Shown: positions 1-9,563, counted from the first letter of the stretch. The stretch is DNA of 34,593 nt from Acidobacteriota bacterium (GCA_016213755.1 JACQZT010000084.1:1-34593), one strand, 5' to 3'. The notes: generated by a model not told the origin, from the letters alone. Translations and numbers: made by a program.

Positions 1-19
1 CTCATACGTCGGGAAGTCC

Positions 20-3000
20 GTGAAGCGCGGATACGCCGTTTTCTCCCTCCTGTTGGCCGCGGTGGCGGCACCGCTCGCGGCCGGACGTCTGGACCGTTTC
101 GCCCTGGTGCTGGAAGAACCGCCAGTGGCGGCGCAGGTGGAGTCCCGCAAGGACCTGAGCAAACGCGCGGCGGTGGATGCAGAGCGGCGCATCGAAGCGG
201 CGCAGGCCCTCGTGCGGCAAGCGCTGGCCGAGCGCAAGATCTACGTCACCGGAGCGGCGCGGACGCTGGTGAACGCCGTCTTCGTGGCCGTGAGCGAGGA
301 GCGCGCCGAAGAACTGCGCTCCCTGCCCGGGGTAGTGCGCGTCGAGCGCATGCTGCCGCTCAAGCGCCGTCTGGACCGGGCCGTCGAGCTGGCCGGCGCC
401 CCGGGCGCCTGGAACACGCTGGGCGGCATTCAGAACGCCGGCGCGGGCGTGAAGATCGCCATCCTCGATTCGGGCATCGACCACACGCACCCGGCCTTGC
501 AGGATGCTACGCTCCGCCCGCCGGCGGGGTACCCCAAGTGCCAGGCGCGGGACTGCGACTACACCAACAGCAAAATCATCGCCGCGCGCAGCTACGTGGA
601 CTTGCTGGTGCTGGGCGACGAGCCGGACTACTCGCGTCCGGACGACCTTTCGCCGCGTGATCGCGTGGGTCACGGCACGGCGGCGGCGGCGGTGGCCGCG
701 GCCGCACGCGTCGCGGCGCCGGTAGCCACCATTTCCGGCGTGGCGCCCAAGGCGTTCCTGGGCAACTACAAGATCTTCGGATCGCCGGGCGTGAACGACT
801 TTACGTTTGACGACGTCGTCCTGCAAGCGCTGGACGACGCCTTCCGCGACGGCATGGACGTGGCCAACCTGTCCATCGGACAGCCGGCGCTGTGGAGCCC
901 GGCCGATCGCGGTTCGGTGTGCGGCAAGAGCGGTTCAACGGCCTGCGACCTGCGCGTGGAGGCGGTGGAGAACGCCGTCGGCCGGGGCATGACGGTGGTG
1001 GTTTCGGCGGGCAACTCGGGCGACGCCGGCCTGGAAGTGCCGACCCTCAATTCGATCGATTCGCCGGGCAGCGCGCCCGGCGTCATTACCGTGGGCGCCA
1101 CCACCAACGCGCACATCTACTACGCCAGCGTGCAGGTCGGCGGGGCCGACGCGCCGGCCGACCTGCGGCGCATAGCGGCGCTGTTCGGCAATGGTCCCAA
1201 GCCGGCGCGGCCGCTGACGGCGCCGTTGCGCGACGTGGCCCAACTGGAAGACAACGGCAAGGCCTGCTCGCCCCTGTCCAACGGTTCGCTGGCCGGGGCC
1301 GTAGCGCTCATCCAGCGCGGCGATTGCGGATTCGGCACCAAGGTGGGGAACGCGCAAAAGGCCGGCGCGGTGGGCGTCATCCTGTATCAGGCCGAGAGCA
1401 ATTTCGTTTTTCCGCCCTCCGGGCTGGCGGAGACGGGCATTCCGGCGGTGCTGGTGGCCAACCGGGATGGGCTGAAATTGAAAGAGTTCTTGGCCACGCA
1501 CGCCGACCGCCCGGTGACCCTCGATCCGGCCCTGAAAGCGGAGAGCGCCCCGGCCGACGAAGTGGCGTACTTCTCTTCCCAGGGGCCTAACATCGGCACC
1601 CACTCAATCAAGCCCGAACTGGTGGCCGTGGGCACGGACCTTTACATGCCCACGCAGAACTACGACCCCAACGGCGACATGTACGAGCCGGATCGCTACA
1701 CCAACGCGCAGGGCACCAGCTTCGCCGCTCCCATGGTGGCGGGCGCGGTGGCGCTGGTGAAACAGCGCAACCCGTCCTGGGGGCCGGGGCAGTTGAAATC
1801 TGCGGTGGTGAACACGGCCACCGCGCAGGGCCTGACCGACTTCGACTACAACGGCACCGCCATCGCCGCGCGCGTCACCGGCGCGGGCGCGGGCAAATTG
1901 AACGCGGAGAACGCGGTGCGGACCAATGTGACCGTCAGCCCGGCCACGCTGAACTTCGGCGTGGTGGGATCGGGCGCCCTGCCGTCGCTGGCCCTGCGCA
2001 TCACCAATAACGCGAACGCGGCGGTGCAACGGAGCGTCCAGGCGCGCGATACGGACCGCAACGCGCGGGTGACGCTGAGCGCCGCCACCGCCGTGGCGGG
2101 CCAGACCACGCAGCTCACCGTGCGGCTGGAAGGCACGCGGCCCGCGCCGGGTCAGTATGAAGGCGCCGTGCTCATCCGCGGCGGCGCGACGGACCTGCGC
2201 GTGCCGTACCTGTACCTGGTGGGCGACGCGGTGCCGTTCAACATCTTCCCCCTGCGCGGCGCCGAGTTTGAGGGCAACGTGAGCGAACGGATGCCGGGCC
2301 GACTGAGCTTCAAAGTGGTGGACCGCTACGGCGTCCCGGTCCCCAACCTCGGCGTGCGCTTCCGGGCCACCCTGGGCGGCGGTTCCATCGACACGGCCAC
2401 CCCGTCCACGGACGAGCTGGGCATCGGCGAAGCGCGGGTCATTCTCGGAGGGCAGCTTGGCGAGCAGGAGTTCACCGCCGAAGCCGGCGGATTAAAGGTA
2501 TACTTCGGCGGGCGCGCGCGCCTTGTGCCGGCCATCGAAACCAACGGCGTGGTGAATGCCGCCAGCGGCCGGGTCGGCCAGGGTGTGGCGCCGGGCTCCT
2601 ACGCCTCCATCTTCGGCCGCGGGCTGGCCGACGCGCTGCGCATCTATTCCACTTCCTACCTGCCGCTGTCGCTGGCCGGCGTGAGCGTCAGCTTCGACGT
2701 GCCGGCGCGCAAGCTGAGCCTCGCCGGGCGTCTCCATTTCGTCAGCGACCGGCAGATCAACGTGCAGATTCCCTGGGAGTTGCAGGGGCTGAACAGCGCA
2801 ACGATGAAGGTCTCCATCGGCGACTCGTCGAGCGCGCTCTTCGATGTGCCGCTCAACGACTACTCGCCCGCCTTCTTCGAGTACACCGAGCCGTCCAGCG
2901 GCCGGCTGCTGGCGGCGGCGCTGGATGCCAATTACCAGCTTGTCGGCTCGGCCAACGCCGCGCGGCGCGGACAGGTGGTGCAGCTCTATGTCAACGGCCT

Positions 3001-3253
3001 GGGGCCGGTGGATAATCCGCCCCCCTCGGGCGAACCCAGCCCGGCCAACCCGCTGGCGCGCACGAAGACCACCCCCGCGGTGACCGTCGGCGGCCGCGAT
3101 GCGGCGGTCGAGTTCAGCGGTCTGGCGCCGTATTTTGTGGGATTGTACCAGGTCAACGTGACGATTCCGTCGGATGCGCCCGCCGGTTTGCAAACACTTG
3201 TAATTTCTTCCAACGGAATTGTATCGAAAACAGCCAGTTTGCCGATCTTATAG
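20..3253 (+). CDS. Secreted S8 (subtilisin-like) serine peptidase with PA insert and C-terminal TIGR03437-type domain
   Basis: The 1077-residue protein should be an exported endopeptidase. Residues 1-21 form a signal peptide. A short propeptide-like segment (about 75-112) precedes the catalytic domain, which has the triad Asp150 (AILDSGID), His218 (GHGTAA) and Ser567 (GTSFAAPM), and the oxyanion Asn332 in SAGNSG. A protease-associated insert (about 405-500, with IQRGDCGF) splits the His and Ser parts. Ig-like beta domains follow, and the last 240 residues (from about 838, NGVVNAASG) match the domain I know as TIGR03437, common in Solibacter-type acidobacteria. The start is GTG at 20; the window edge hides any upstream gene. 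It lies 11 bases before a second S8 gene and is probably co-transcribed with it. The substrate is unknown. Confidence 0.93.
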   Translation: MKRGYAVFSLLLAAVAAPLAAGRLDRFALVLEEPPVAAQVESRKDLSKRAAVDAERRIEAAQALVRQALAERKIYVTGAARTLVNAVFVAVSEERAEELRSLPGVVRVERMLPLKRRLDRAVELAGAPGAWNTLGGIQNAGAGVKIAILDSGIDHTHPALQDATLRPPAGYPKCQARDCDYTNSKIIAARSYVDLLVLGDEPDYSRPDDLSPRDRVGHGTAAAAVAAAARVAAPVATISGVAPKAFLGNYKIFGSPGVNDFTFDDVVLQALDDAFRDGMDVANLSIGQPALWSPADRGSVCGKSGSTACDLRVEAVENAVGRGMTVVVSAGNSGDAGLEVPTLNSIDSPGSAPGVITVGATTNAHIYYASVQVGGADAPADLRRIAALFGNGPKPARPLTAPLRDVAQLEDNGKACSPLSNGSLAGAVALIQRGDCGFGTKVGNAQKAGAVGVILYQAESNFVFPPSGLAETGIPAVLVANRDGLKLKEFLATHADRPVTLDPALKAESAPADEVAYFSSQGPNIGTHSIKPELVAVGTDLYMPTQNYDPNGDMYEPDRYTNAQGTSFAAPMVAGAVALVKQRNPSWGPGQLKSAVVNTATAQGLTDFDYNGTAIAARVTGAGAGKLNAENAVRTNVTVSPATLNFGVVGSGALPSLALRITNNANAAVQRSVQARDTDRNARVTLSAATAVAGQTTQLTVRLEGTRPAPGQYEGAVLIRGGATDLRVPYLYLVGDAVPFNIFPLRGAEFEGNVSERMPGRLSFKVVDRYGVPVPNLGVRFRATLGGGSIDTATPSTDELGIGEARVILGGQLGEQEFTAEAGGLKVYFGGRARLVPAIETNGVVNAASGRVGQGVAPGSYASIFGRGLADALRIYSTSYLPLSLAGVSVSFDVPARKLSLAGRLHFVSDRQINVQIPWELQGLNSATMKVSIGDSSSALFDVPLNDYSPAFFEYTEPSSGRLLAAALDANYQLVGSANAARRGQVVQLYVNGLGPVDNPPPSGEPSPANPLARTKTTPAVTVGGRDAAVEFSGLAPYFVGLYQVNVTIPSDAPAGLQTLVISSNGIVSKTASLPIL

Positions 3254-3264
3254 AGTAAGGAGTA

Positions 3265-5640
3265 GTGACTTTGACCGGCAAACTGCGCGCGCTGTGTCTG
3301 GGCTTGGCCTGGGTGACCCTCCCGGTTTTCGGGCAGGTCGTTCCGGATCTTTACATTGTTGAACTTAGCGGAGAACCGGGGATCGCGCCGGCGGGCAAAT
3401 CCGGGGCTCGCGAGGCGTCCGGCGACCGCCGGGCGCGGGTGCTGGCGGAGCAATCCGCGGCCCGGCTGGCGATCGAGGCAGTCGAGGCCGAAGTGCTGGC
3501 CAGCGTGCAGCACGTCGCCAACGCGCTGGTGGTGCGCATTCCGGACAGCCGCGCCGGCCGGTTGAGCGGGCTGCCGGGCGTGTTGAGGGTGCACCCGGTG
3601 CGCGAGGCGCGCCTGGAACTCGATCAGGCGCTTCCGCTGCACAGGATTCCCGAGGCCTGGCAGCAGTTGGGCGGATCTTCCCGCGCCGGGGCCGGAATCA
3701 AGATTGGGCTGATCGATTCGGGGATCGAAACTTCACACCCCGGCTTCGACGACCCGTCGCTCCCGGCACTGGAGGGTTACCCGAGAACCCGGTCGACTAC
3801 GGACGAGAGCGCGCTGAACGGCAAGATCATCGTGATGCGGGATTACGGAACGCTGGTCGATGCCACCGCGGCGGCCGATCCCAAAGACCACAACGGGCAC
3901 GGCACGGCGGTGGCCATGATCGCCGCCGGCATGCCGGTCTCAGGCCCTTACGGGACCATGTCCGGCGTCGCCCCGAAGGCGTATCTGGGGGTGTACAAGG
4001 TGTTTCCCGGCTCCAACGGGAACACCCGGGAAGACGTTGTGATCAAGGCGCTGGACGATGCCGTGGCCGACGGCATGGACGTGGTCAACATCAGCCTGGG
4101 CGTGGAGCCGGCCCAGCGGGTGGAGGACGACCTGCTGGTGGCGGCGGTGGAGCGGGCCGCGGAGGCGGGCGTGATCGTGGTGAAGTCGGCCGGCAACAGC
4201 GGCCCGACGCCCAACACGCTCTCCTCGCCGGGGGGCGCGCCTTCCGGCATCACGGTGGGCGCGCAATGGAATCAGCGCGATTTCGCCGATCCGGCCGCGC
4301 AGGTGGGGGGCAAACTGTTCCCCGCGGTGCCCGGCTCGGGCCCGAACTCGCCCGCGCCGATTGAAGCCCCGCTGGCGGACGTGGCGAGATTGGATCCAAG
4401 CGGCCTGGCCTGCGGCGCGCTGGCGGCGGACAGCCTGGCCGGCAAGATCGCGGTCATTCTGCGCGGGGACTGCGTCTTTGAAGAGAAGCTGAACAACGCC
4501 ATGCGGGCCGGGGCGGTGGCAGCGCTGGTTTACACCGACGCGGCGCGGCCGGATCCGGTGATCATGGCGGTCGGCGCCGCGACGCTTCCGGGCGTGATGG
4601 TGAGCCACGCCAGCGGCCTGGAAATTAAAGAGATGCTGGGCGCCGAGCAGCCCGTTTCCGCGCGGCTTCGGTTCGACGTCGAGGCGGTGCCGGTGAATCC
4701 GCTGCGGCTGGCCTCCTTTTCCAGCCGCGGGCCGTCCTCCGCTTATGGCGTCAAGCCGGACCTGGTGGCGGCTGGGGTGGCGATCGTGACCGCGGCCCAG
4801 AGTCTCGACAAGAACGGCGGGCTGTACAGCGGCACTCGCTACACCGTGACCGACGGGACCAGCTTCTCCTCGCCGCTGACGGCCGGGGCGGCCGCGGTTT
4901 TGAAGTCGGCGCGGCCGGGCCTGACGGCCGCCCAGTACCGATCCCTGCTGATCAATAGCGCGACCCCGCTGGCCGATGATCCGAACGCGCAGAACCCGGC
5001 GCAACAGGCGGGCGCGGGCATGCTGAACCTGGATGCCGCGCTGCGGAATACCGTGGCGGTGGCACCCGTGTCGCTGAGCTTCGGCGTGGGAGACGGTTCG
5101 CCCGACCGGTCGCGCGACCTGACGGTCCAAAACCTGGACACGAGCGCGGATCGGCTGACCGTCACGGTGGAACCGGCCGAAAGCGCGCCGACGGCGCTGG
5201 TTTCGGTGAGCGAAGCCGACTTGGGGGCAGGAGAGTCGGTCAAGCTTCGCGTGAGCCTGTCCGCCCGCGATCTTGCTCCGGGCGAGTACCAGGGGATCCT
5301 CCGCATTCGCGGCGCACGCGGCGGTGTCGAAACGCGCATCCCGTACTGGTACGCCGTGCCTTCCAATCAGCTCATCCACATTCACACCGTCACTTCCACA
5401 TCTTCCACCCCGACCATTTATGCCCGCGCCGCGGACGCGGCCGGCATCGTGGTCGGCGGTCTCCAGCCGGCGGTGACGGTGCTCTCCGGCGGCGGCAGCG
5501 TGGGCAGCATTACATCGGCGGACAGCCTCTACCCGGGATACTGGCGCGTGCGCGTCCAACTCGGTCCCAACGGGCGCAGCACCTTCCGCGTGCAGTTCGG
5601 CGAGGTTTCCAAGGAAGTGACCGTGACCAGCGGCAACTGA
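3265..5640 (+). CDS. Secreted S8 (subtilisin-like) serine peptidase with PA insert
   Basis: This 791-residue protein is a paralogue of the preceding peptidase. It has a signal peptide (about 1-23), a propeptide-like region (about 27-115) and the triad Asp151 (GLIDSGIE), His212 (NGHGTA) and Ser533 (GTSFSSPL). A PA-type insert carries ILRGDCVFEEK, and Ig-like domains form the end. It lacks the TIGR03437-type C-terminal domain of its neighbour, which accounts for most of the length difference. The reported start is GTG at 3265. A TTG at 3271 has better spacing (8 bases) from the AAGGAG at 3257-3262 and could be the true start; both give a signal peptide. The tandem arrangement suggests duplication followed by divergence. 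The substrate is unknown. Confidence 0.92.
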   Translation: MTLTGKLRALCLGLAWVTLPVFGQVVPDLYIVELSGEPGIAPAGKSGAREASGDRRARVLAEQSAARLAIEAVEAEVLASVQHVANALVVRIPDSRAGRLSGLPGVLRVHPVREARLELDQALPLHRIPEAWQQLGGSSRAGAGIKIGLIDSGIETSHPGFDDPSLPALEGYPRTRSTTDESALNGKIIVMRDYGTLVDATAAADPKDHNGHGTAVAMIAAGMPVSGPYGTMSGVAPKAYLGVYKVFPGSNGNTREDVVIKALDDAVADGMDVVNISLGVEPAQRVEDDLLVAAVERAAEAGVIVVKSAGNSGPTPNTLSSPGGAPSGITVGAQWNQRDFADPAAQVGGKLFPAVPGSGPNSPAPIEAPLADVARLDPSGLACGALAADSLAGKIAVILRGDCVFEEKLNNAMRAGAVAALVYTDAARPDPVIMAVGAATLPGVMVSHASGLEIKEMLGAEQPVSARLRFDVEAVPVNPLRLASFSSRGPSSAYGVKPDLVAAGVAIVTAAQSLDKNGGLYSGTRYTVTDGTSFSSPLTAGAAAVLKSARPGLTAAQYRSLLINSATPLADDPNAQNPAQQAGAGMLNLDAALRNTVAVAPVSLSFGVGDGSPDRSRDLTVQNLDTSADRLTVTVEPAESAPTALVSVSEADLGAGESVKLRVSLSARDLAPGEYQGILRIRGARGGVETRIPYWYAVPSNQLIHIHTVTSTSSTPTIYARAADAAGIVVGGLQPAVTVLSGGGSVGSITSADSLYPGYWRVRVQLGPNGRSTFRVQFGEVSKEVTVTSGN

Positions 5641-5838
5641 TTGCTCCGCCCACTGCAACCTCCCGACTGCTTCCAAAAGCGCCCGAACCACGGCGAGCCG
5701 CCTCTTGCGCCACAGTTCGTCGTCTGGAGCAGGTTGACAATCGTAAGCTAGTCCTAAGCTTTCCGACCTAAAAAAACGGTGAATCACATTCGGGTGTCTA
5801 CAATTGGCTACAATTCTTAGAATTCTGTCAACTTGTTC

Positions 5839-5867
5839 TTGACTTACCGTGTGCACTGATGTAAAAC
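5839..5867 (+). promoter_or_regulatory. Weak sigma70-like promoter candidate
   Basis: TTGACT at 5839-5844 is followed after 17 bases by TAAAAC at 5862-5867. It lies about 240 bases before the small gene at 6107, the only plausible target. The -10 match is poor, so this is a suggestion only. Confidence 0.2.
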
Positions 5868-6024
5868 GTTATTGCCCAAATATTGCCAGAATACGCTGAT
5901 CACTTCGCGATTAGACAATTGGGCATTGACCTTTGGATCGTTGGCACAAGGTTTCGTTTTTTCGAGAGAACCGTGATTCGCCACTGTCCCACGTCTCTCG
6001 TATTGGCAACGAGAGGAGATAGGC

Positions 6025-6047
6025 GCGAACCCACTGCGCGGGTTCGC
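6025..6047. other. Perfect 8-bp hairpin
   Basis: GCGAACCC (6025-6032) and GGGTTCGC (6040-6047) are exact inverted repeats around a 7-base loop. No T-tract follows on either strand, so it is not a standard intrinsic terminator. It sits 60 bases before a small gene and could be a leader structure or the remnant of a repeat. Confidence 0.45.
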
Positions 6048-6106
6048 ATGGAACGATCACGCCTGCCCCGAGGACCTTTTTCGCAATGCAAGAGGAGGCT
6101 ATTGCA

Positions 6107-6364
6107 ATGGAGATACGGGAAGCAATTTCAAGCTTGAGAAAACGGCGGGACAAAATTGACAAGATGCTCGCCGTATTGGAGTTACGCCTGTCTTGGGAGC
6201 GCAAGGGAGACTACTGGAGAGACCACGCTGCCGATTACGTGGAGGCGATCGACACGGCAGAGCGTCTGCAGCGCCGCAAGGCAGGACTCGCAGGGTCGCC
6301 GGGAGTGGTGCCTGCACACCCGGTTGGCCCACCCAGACGGAGCGCAATGGAACGCTCTTCATGA
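6107..6364 (+). CDS. Small coiled-coil hypothetical protein
   Basis: An 85-residue protein of unknown function. ATG at 6107 is chosen over ATG 6086 because AGAGGAGG at 6091-6098 ends 8 bases before it. Residues 1-35 (MEIREAISSLRKRRDKIDKM) are rich in charged and leucine residues and look like a short coiled coil. Similar N-termini occur in short acidobacterial proteins that I recall only as hypothetical. From about residue 60 the sequence turns rich in Gly, Pro and Arg and looks random, so the gene may be truncated or frame-shifted at its 3' end. It is isolated in a low-GC stretch. Confidence 0.45.
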   Translation: MEIREAISSLRKRRDKIDKMLAVLELRLSWERKGDYWRDHAADYVEAIDTAERLQRRKAGLAGSPGVVPAHPVGPPRRSAMERSS

Positions 6365-7190
6365 GAATAAGGGGTCAGTCGAAACCAGCCGGCTGCTGAA
6401 AAGAACAGTTCTGGCAGATCGACGGACCCTTCCTTTCCCGGTCGGCTCGCCGTTGCGCTTCTTGAGCCAGGCGAGTTGGGAAAACCGTTTGACCCGCAGT
6501 GGTTTTCGGAGGAATCGCCGGGAACTAGCCCCGAAGGCTCCGGTCCAGACGTGCCGGTGATGTTTCTGCAGGCGATCCTCTGGAAACGCGACAATTTGAA
6601 AGCGGCCTCTCTCCTTGGCGAATGGCCGCACCGGCCAGAAGGCGTCCCTGGCGCGGATGATGATGTTGCTCCCCGACCCCGGCCGGAGTTCGAAGACCTG
6701 CGATTCCAGGTAATCGGCAACACATCATCGAACACCCCGGTAAGAGATTCCTTGTGAGCCCTGGGCGGTGCCGACGAAGCGGACCTGATAAAGAGACCCT
6801 TGTGGTGCTACTGATGGTAAGGTCGCTGCCCAGCATGTGAAGTCGGGCGGGTTGGGGGCAGGGCGCTGTTGACAGTTGATGAGTCATAAGTTCAAAAGTT
6901 CCGTAAATAGTCCGCTTGAATGGGAGTTCTGTCCCCCTGTTGACAAAGGTGTTCGCCTGCAAACGACGGTGGTTTGTCGATAAGTGTACTGACGCAAATG
7001 ACGTCGAACCAGTGTTCCATAAAAGACATAGGATCTTGGACTGTCTGGTAGACGTATGTCAACCGGCGGGTATCGCGGTCCCTTAGGAATGGAGATCGTG
7101 TGGCGATACACGTGCAGTGGGAATCTCGACAAGAGCCATTCCTCGATCACGGACGAGGAAGTCCTGGGCGAGAGTGGTTCGGCGTGAGCC
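6365..7190. other. No supported gene; decayed accessory DNA
   Basis: Composition is lower in GC than the flanking operons. A minus-strand frame stays open from about 6700 to 6359 and other short frames exist, but none has a recognisable domain, a ribosome-binding site or codon use like the neighbours. The 9-base word CTGTTGACA occurs at 6866-6874 and 6937-6945. The stretch leads into a broken antiterminator gene and is best read as gene remains. Confidence 0.45.
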
Positions 7191-7890
7191 ATGTCGGATA
7201 CCTATGCAGGCTATCTTGACCCTGGAATCTGGAGCCCCGATTGTATTATGGCGGAGGTCCAAAAACAACGGCAGGTGATCCGGGTGTGCGCTAACTTTGA
7301 ACGACTTATTGCCACGGCTACCGTGAGGATTATTGCCAGGGCTATCGAGAGGAAAAGATACGGGGTATTTCTCCCGATCTCGCGGACACTCCGGAAGCGA
7401 GTGGATGGACGGGTGGGAATCGCCTCTCTTGAAGATGGCTGCAATGCATTGATTCCATGTGACCGAGAAGCGGCGATTTTCATGTTCGCGGATGCCGCCT
7501 CGGCGCGGCATGGCTTGAACTGTCCTCTCTTTCCCGGCCGCGTCATGTCGCGGTCTGAGTTTCACCGCTGCTTGCCATTCATTGTTCACGACTCCTGGGG
7601 TCGTGAGCGTCCTGACTGCGGACGAGAGACCGCAGGTGGTGCGGGAAGACAAGATTTTTGCGGTGCGGAGGATGGTCGAGGTCAACCCTGGGGCAATGCC
7701 CTGACCTTTTCTTTGGGTTGGCCAAGCGGTTCGGGTGGAGCGAGGACCGTTGGCGGGCATGAGGGCCTGATCGTTCAGTTCAAGGGCGGTTACCGGCTGG
7801 TGGTGTCCATCACGCTGCTGCAGCGGTCCGTCGCGGCCGAGATCGAAGTCGGTTGGGTACGTCCCATCCCGCGAAGAATCCCGTGGGAGG
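7191..7890 (+). pseudogene. Broken UpxY/NusG-type transcription antiterminator
   Basis: Pieces of a NusG-like specialised antiterminator can be read in order across frames. The NGN part is in the frame from 7191: NFERLIA, then IERKRYGVFLPISRTLRKR, then PLFPGRVMSRSEF. From 7585 the match shifts frame: FTTPGVVSVLTADERP up to a TGA at 7702-7704, then WVGQAVRVERGPLAGM. After a one-base loss near 7761 it returns to the first frame as GLIVQFKGGYRLVVSITLLQ, the KOW domain, ending at WVRPIP. About 35 extra residues lie between LRKRVDG and the PLFPG motif. Two frame changes and a stop make it non-functional. UpxY/RfaH-type proteins normally sit at the head of capsule or exopolysaccharide operons; here a UDP-sugar dehydrogenase lies just beyond, on the opposite strand. 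Confidence 0.78.
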
Positions 7891-7950
7891 GGTGCCTGGG
7901 GCGCAGTGATGCAGGAGTTGGTGGGCGATTACGGAGGGAGGAGCAAGGTA

Positions 7951-8244
7951 ATGACGGCACGAAAACCCCGGCGGCGCCTGGTGTTCTTCAGGGTCTCCGA
8001 CGACGAGTATGAAAGGATCCGAAGCATGCGCGGCGAGGTGGGCGTTCGCAGTGTCTCGGAACTGGCGCGCAACGCGGTGCAACAGTTCACCGCGCTCGAA
8101 GGGATCCAGAGGGAGAGTGTTCCGGAACTCCTGAAGACTCTGGAGGAGACGGTGGCGTGCCTGTGCGAGGCGGTCCAGGAACTGCGCGCGGCGCTCGAGG
8201 TCGAAAAGCGGACCGCGGCGCGGGCAAAGGGCATGCACGCGTGA
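7951..8244 (+). CDS. Small ribbon-helix-helix-like protein
   Basis: A 97-residue protein. ATG at 7951 has GGAGGAG at 7937-7943, 7 bases upstream, and is preferred over the longer frame from 7906. A basic N-terminus (ARKPRRRL) leads into VFFRVSDDEYERIRSM and RSVSELARNAVQQF, the beta-helix-helix pattern of Arc/CopG-type or MobC-like DNA-binding proteins. The C-terminal half (about 55-90) is a predicted leucine-rich coiled coil (VPELLKTLEETVACLCEAV), probably for oligomerisation. It follows the antiterminator relic and ends 9 bases from the convergent dehydrogenase gene. A DNA-binding role is inferred from the N-terminal pattern only. Confidence 0.65.
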   Translation: MTARKPRRRLVFFRVSDDEYERIRSMRGEVGVRSVSELARNAVQQFTALEGIQRESVPELLKTLEETVACLCEAVQELRAALEVEKRTAARAKGMHA

Positions 8245-8253
8245 GGCGGAAGG

Positions 8254-9552
8254 CTACAGGCGGACGATCTTGTCCGAGTGCAAACCCTTGAGGGCGTTGC
8301 GGGTATCGACAATGAGCCGGGCCTGCGCCACGAGGGCGGGATAATCCGCGCCGGCGTGATCGGTCACAATCACCACGCAGTCGGCCTGCGCGGCGAGCGC
8401 GGAATCCTGGTGGTGAAGCTCGCAGCCGTCCAGTTTCAGCGTGGGGACGAAGGGGTCGCTGTAGGTGACCTTTGCGCCGCGCTGTTTCAGCAGCAGGATC
8501 ACGTCCAGGGCCGGCGATTCGCGCACGTCGTCGATGTTCTTCTTGTAGGCCACACCCATGACATGCACGTGCGATCCCTTTAAGGGCTTCGAGTGTTCGT
8601 TCAGCGCGTTCTGGATCTTGTCCACCACGAAATGGGGCATTTGGCCGTTGATGTAGCCGGCCAGTTCGATGAAACGCGCTTCGATGCCCGCCTGCTTGCT
8701 CTTCCACGACAGGTAGAACGGATCGATCGGGATGCAGTGCCCGCCCAGGCCGGGTCCCGGGTAGAAGGGCATGAAGCCGAAGGGCTTGGTGGCCGCCGCC
8801 TCGATCACCTCCCAGACGTTGATGCGCATGCGTTCGCACATCAGCGCCAGTTCGTTGACCAGCCCGATGTTGATCATGCGGAAGGTGTTTTCGAGCAGTT
8901 TGACCATCTCGGCCACCTGCGTGGAGGTCACCGGCACCACCTTCTCAAGCGCCTGCGAGTAGAACAGGACGCCCATCTCGGTGCACGCCGGGGTCACGCC
9001 GCCCACCACCTTGGGGATGTTGCGGGTTTGGTACCGCTCGTTGCCCGGGTCGACCCGCTCCGGGGAAAAGCACAGGAAGAAGTCCTCGCCCACCTTCAGA
9101 TTGTCGCCGGCCAGCATGGGCAGCAGCAGTTCATCGGTAGTGCCGGGGTACGTGGTGGATTCGAGAATCACCAGCTTGCCGGGCCGGAAGTGCTTCTGGA
9201 TCTCCTCGCAGGCCCGCACGATGAAGCTCATGTCGGGATCTTTGGTTTTGCGCAGCGGGGTCGGGACGCAAATGTTCAGGGTGTCCAAATCGGCCACAGC
9301 GGCGAAGTCGGTGGTGGCGCGCAGCGACCCGCTGGCGACCAGCGGCGCCAGCACCGCCCTCGGAATGTCCTGGATGTAGGAATCTCCGGCGTTGAGGCGG
9401 TCGACTTTCTCCTGTTGGACGTCGATTCCGGTCACCGGGAAGCCGGCTTGGGCAAACTCCACTGCCAAGGGCAGGCCCACGTAGCCCAGGCCGACGACAC
9501 CCACCTGGGCGGTACGGTTGCGGATCTTCTCTTGCAGAGCGGAAGCGTACAT
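8254..9552 (-). CDS. UDP-N-acetylhexosamine 6-dehydrogenase (WbpA/TviB/WecC-type nucleotide-sugar dehydrogenase)
   Basis: The 432-residue enzyme oxidises C6 of a UDP-HexNAc to the uronic acid with two NAD+, supplying precursors for surface polysaccharide. The NAD-binding motif GVVGLGYVGLPLA is near the N-terminus, ESTTYPGTTDE is conserved mid-domain, and the catalytic cysteine lies in PGPGLGGHCIPIDPF. The C-terminal UDP-binding domain contains GVAYKKNIDDVRESPAL. The length suits the family. Two starts are possible. ATG 9567 overlaps the upstream stop as ATGA. ATG 9552 has GAGGG ending 8 bases before it and is chosen here. The exact sugar (GlcNAc or ManNAc) cannot be fixed from sequence. It is the last gene of a set with two microcompartment-type genes, an odd partnership. 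Confidence 0.9.
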   Translation of the reverse strand: MYASALQEKIRNRTAQVGVVGLGYVGLPLAVEFAQAGFPVTGIDVQQEKVDRLNAGDSYIQDIPRAVLAPLVASGSLRATTDFAAVADLDTLNICVPTPLRKTKDPDMSFIVRACEEIQKHFRPGKLVILESTTYPGTTDELLLPMLAGDNLKVGEDFFLCFSPERVDPGNERYQTRNIPKVVGGVTPACTEMGVLFYSQALEKVVPVTSTQVAEMVKLLENTFRMINIGLVNELALMCERMRINVWEVIEAAATKPFGFMPFYPGPGLGGHCIPIDPFYLSWKSKQAGIEARFIELAGYINGQMPHFVVDKIQNALNEHSKPLKGSHVHVMGVAYKKNIDDVRESPALDVILLLKQRGAKVTYSDPFVPTLKLDGCELHHQDSALAAQADCVVIVTDHAGADYPALVAQARLIVDTRNALKGLHSDKIVRL

Positions 9553-9563
9553 GCGGCTGTCCC

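Larger units (their letters stand above)
5641..6106. other. Non-coding or decayed stretch, lower GC
   Basis: No gene can be supported here. Base composition falls sharply compared with the peptidase genes: there are A/T-rich runs around 5745-5890 and a short direct repeat CTACAATT in 5790-5820. It contains a weak promoter candidate at 5839-5867 and a hairpin at 6025-6047, both listed separately. Short open frames exist on both strands but show no recognisable domain. Confidence 0.5.

Noticed and set aside
5640-5700. Intrinsic terminator after the second S8 peptidase
   Set aside because: No stable GC-rich stem followed by a T-run was found.
3940-5856. 638-residue open frame on the minus strand
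   Set aside because: Antisense to the second S8 peptidase. Only its first part (5640-5856) is outside that gene and it shows no recognisable domain.
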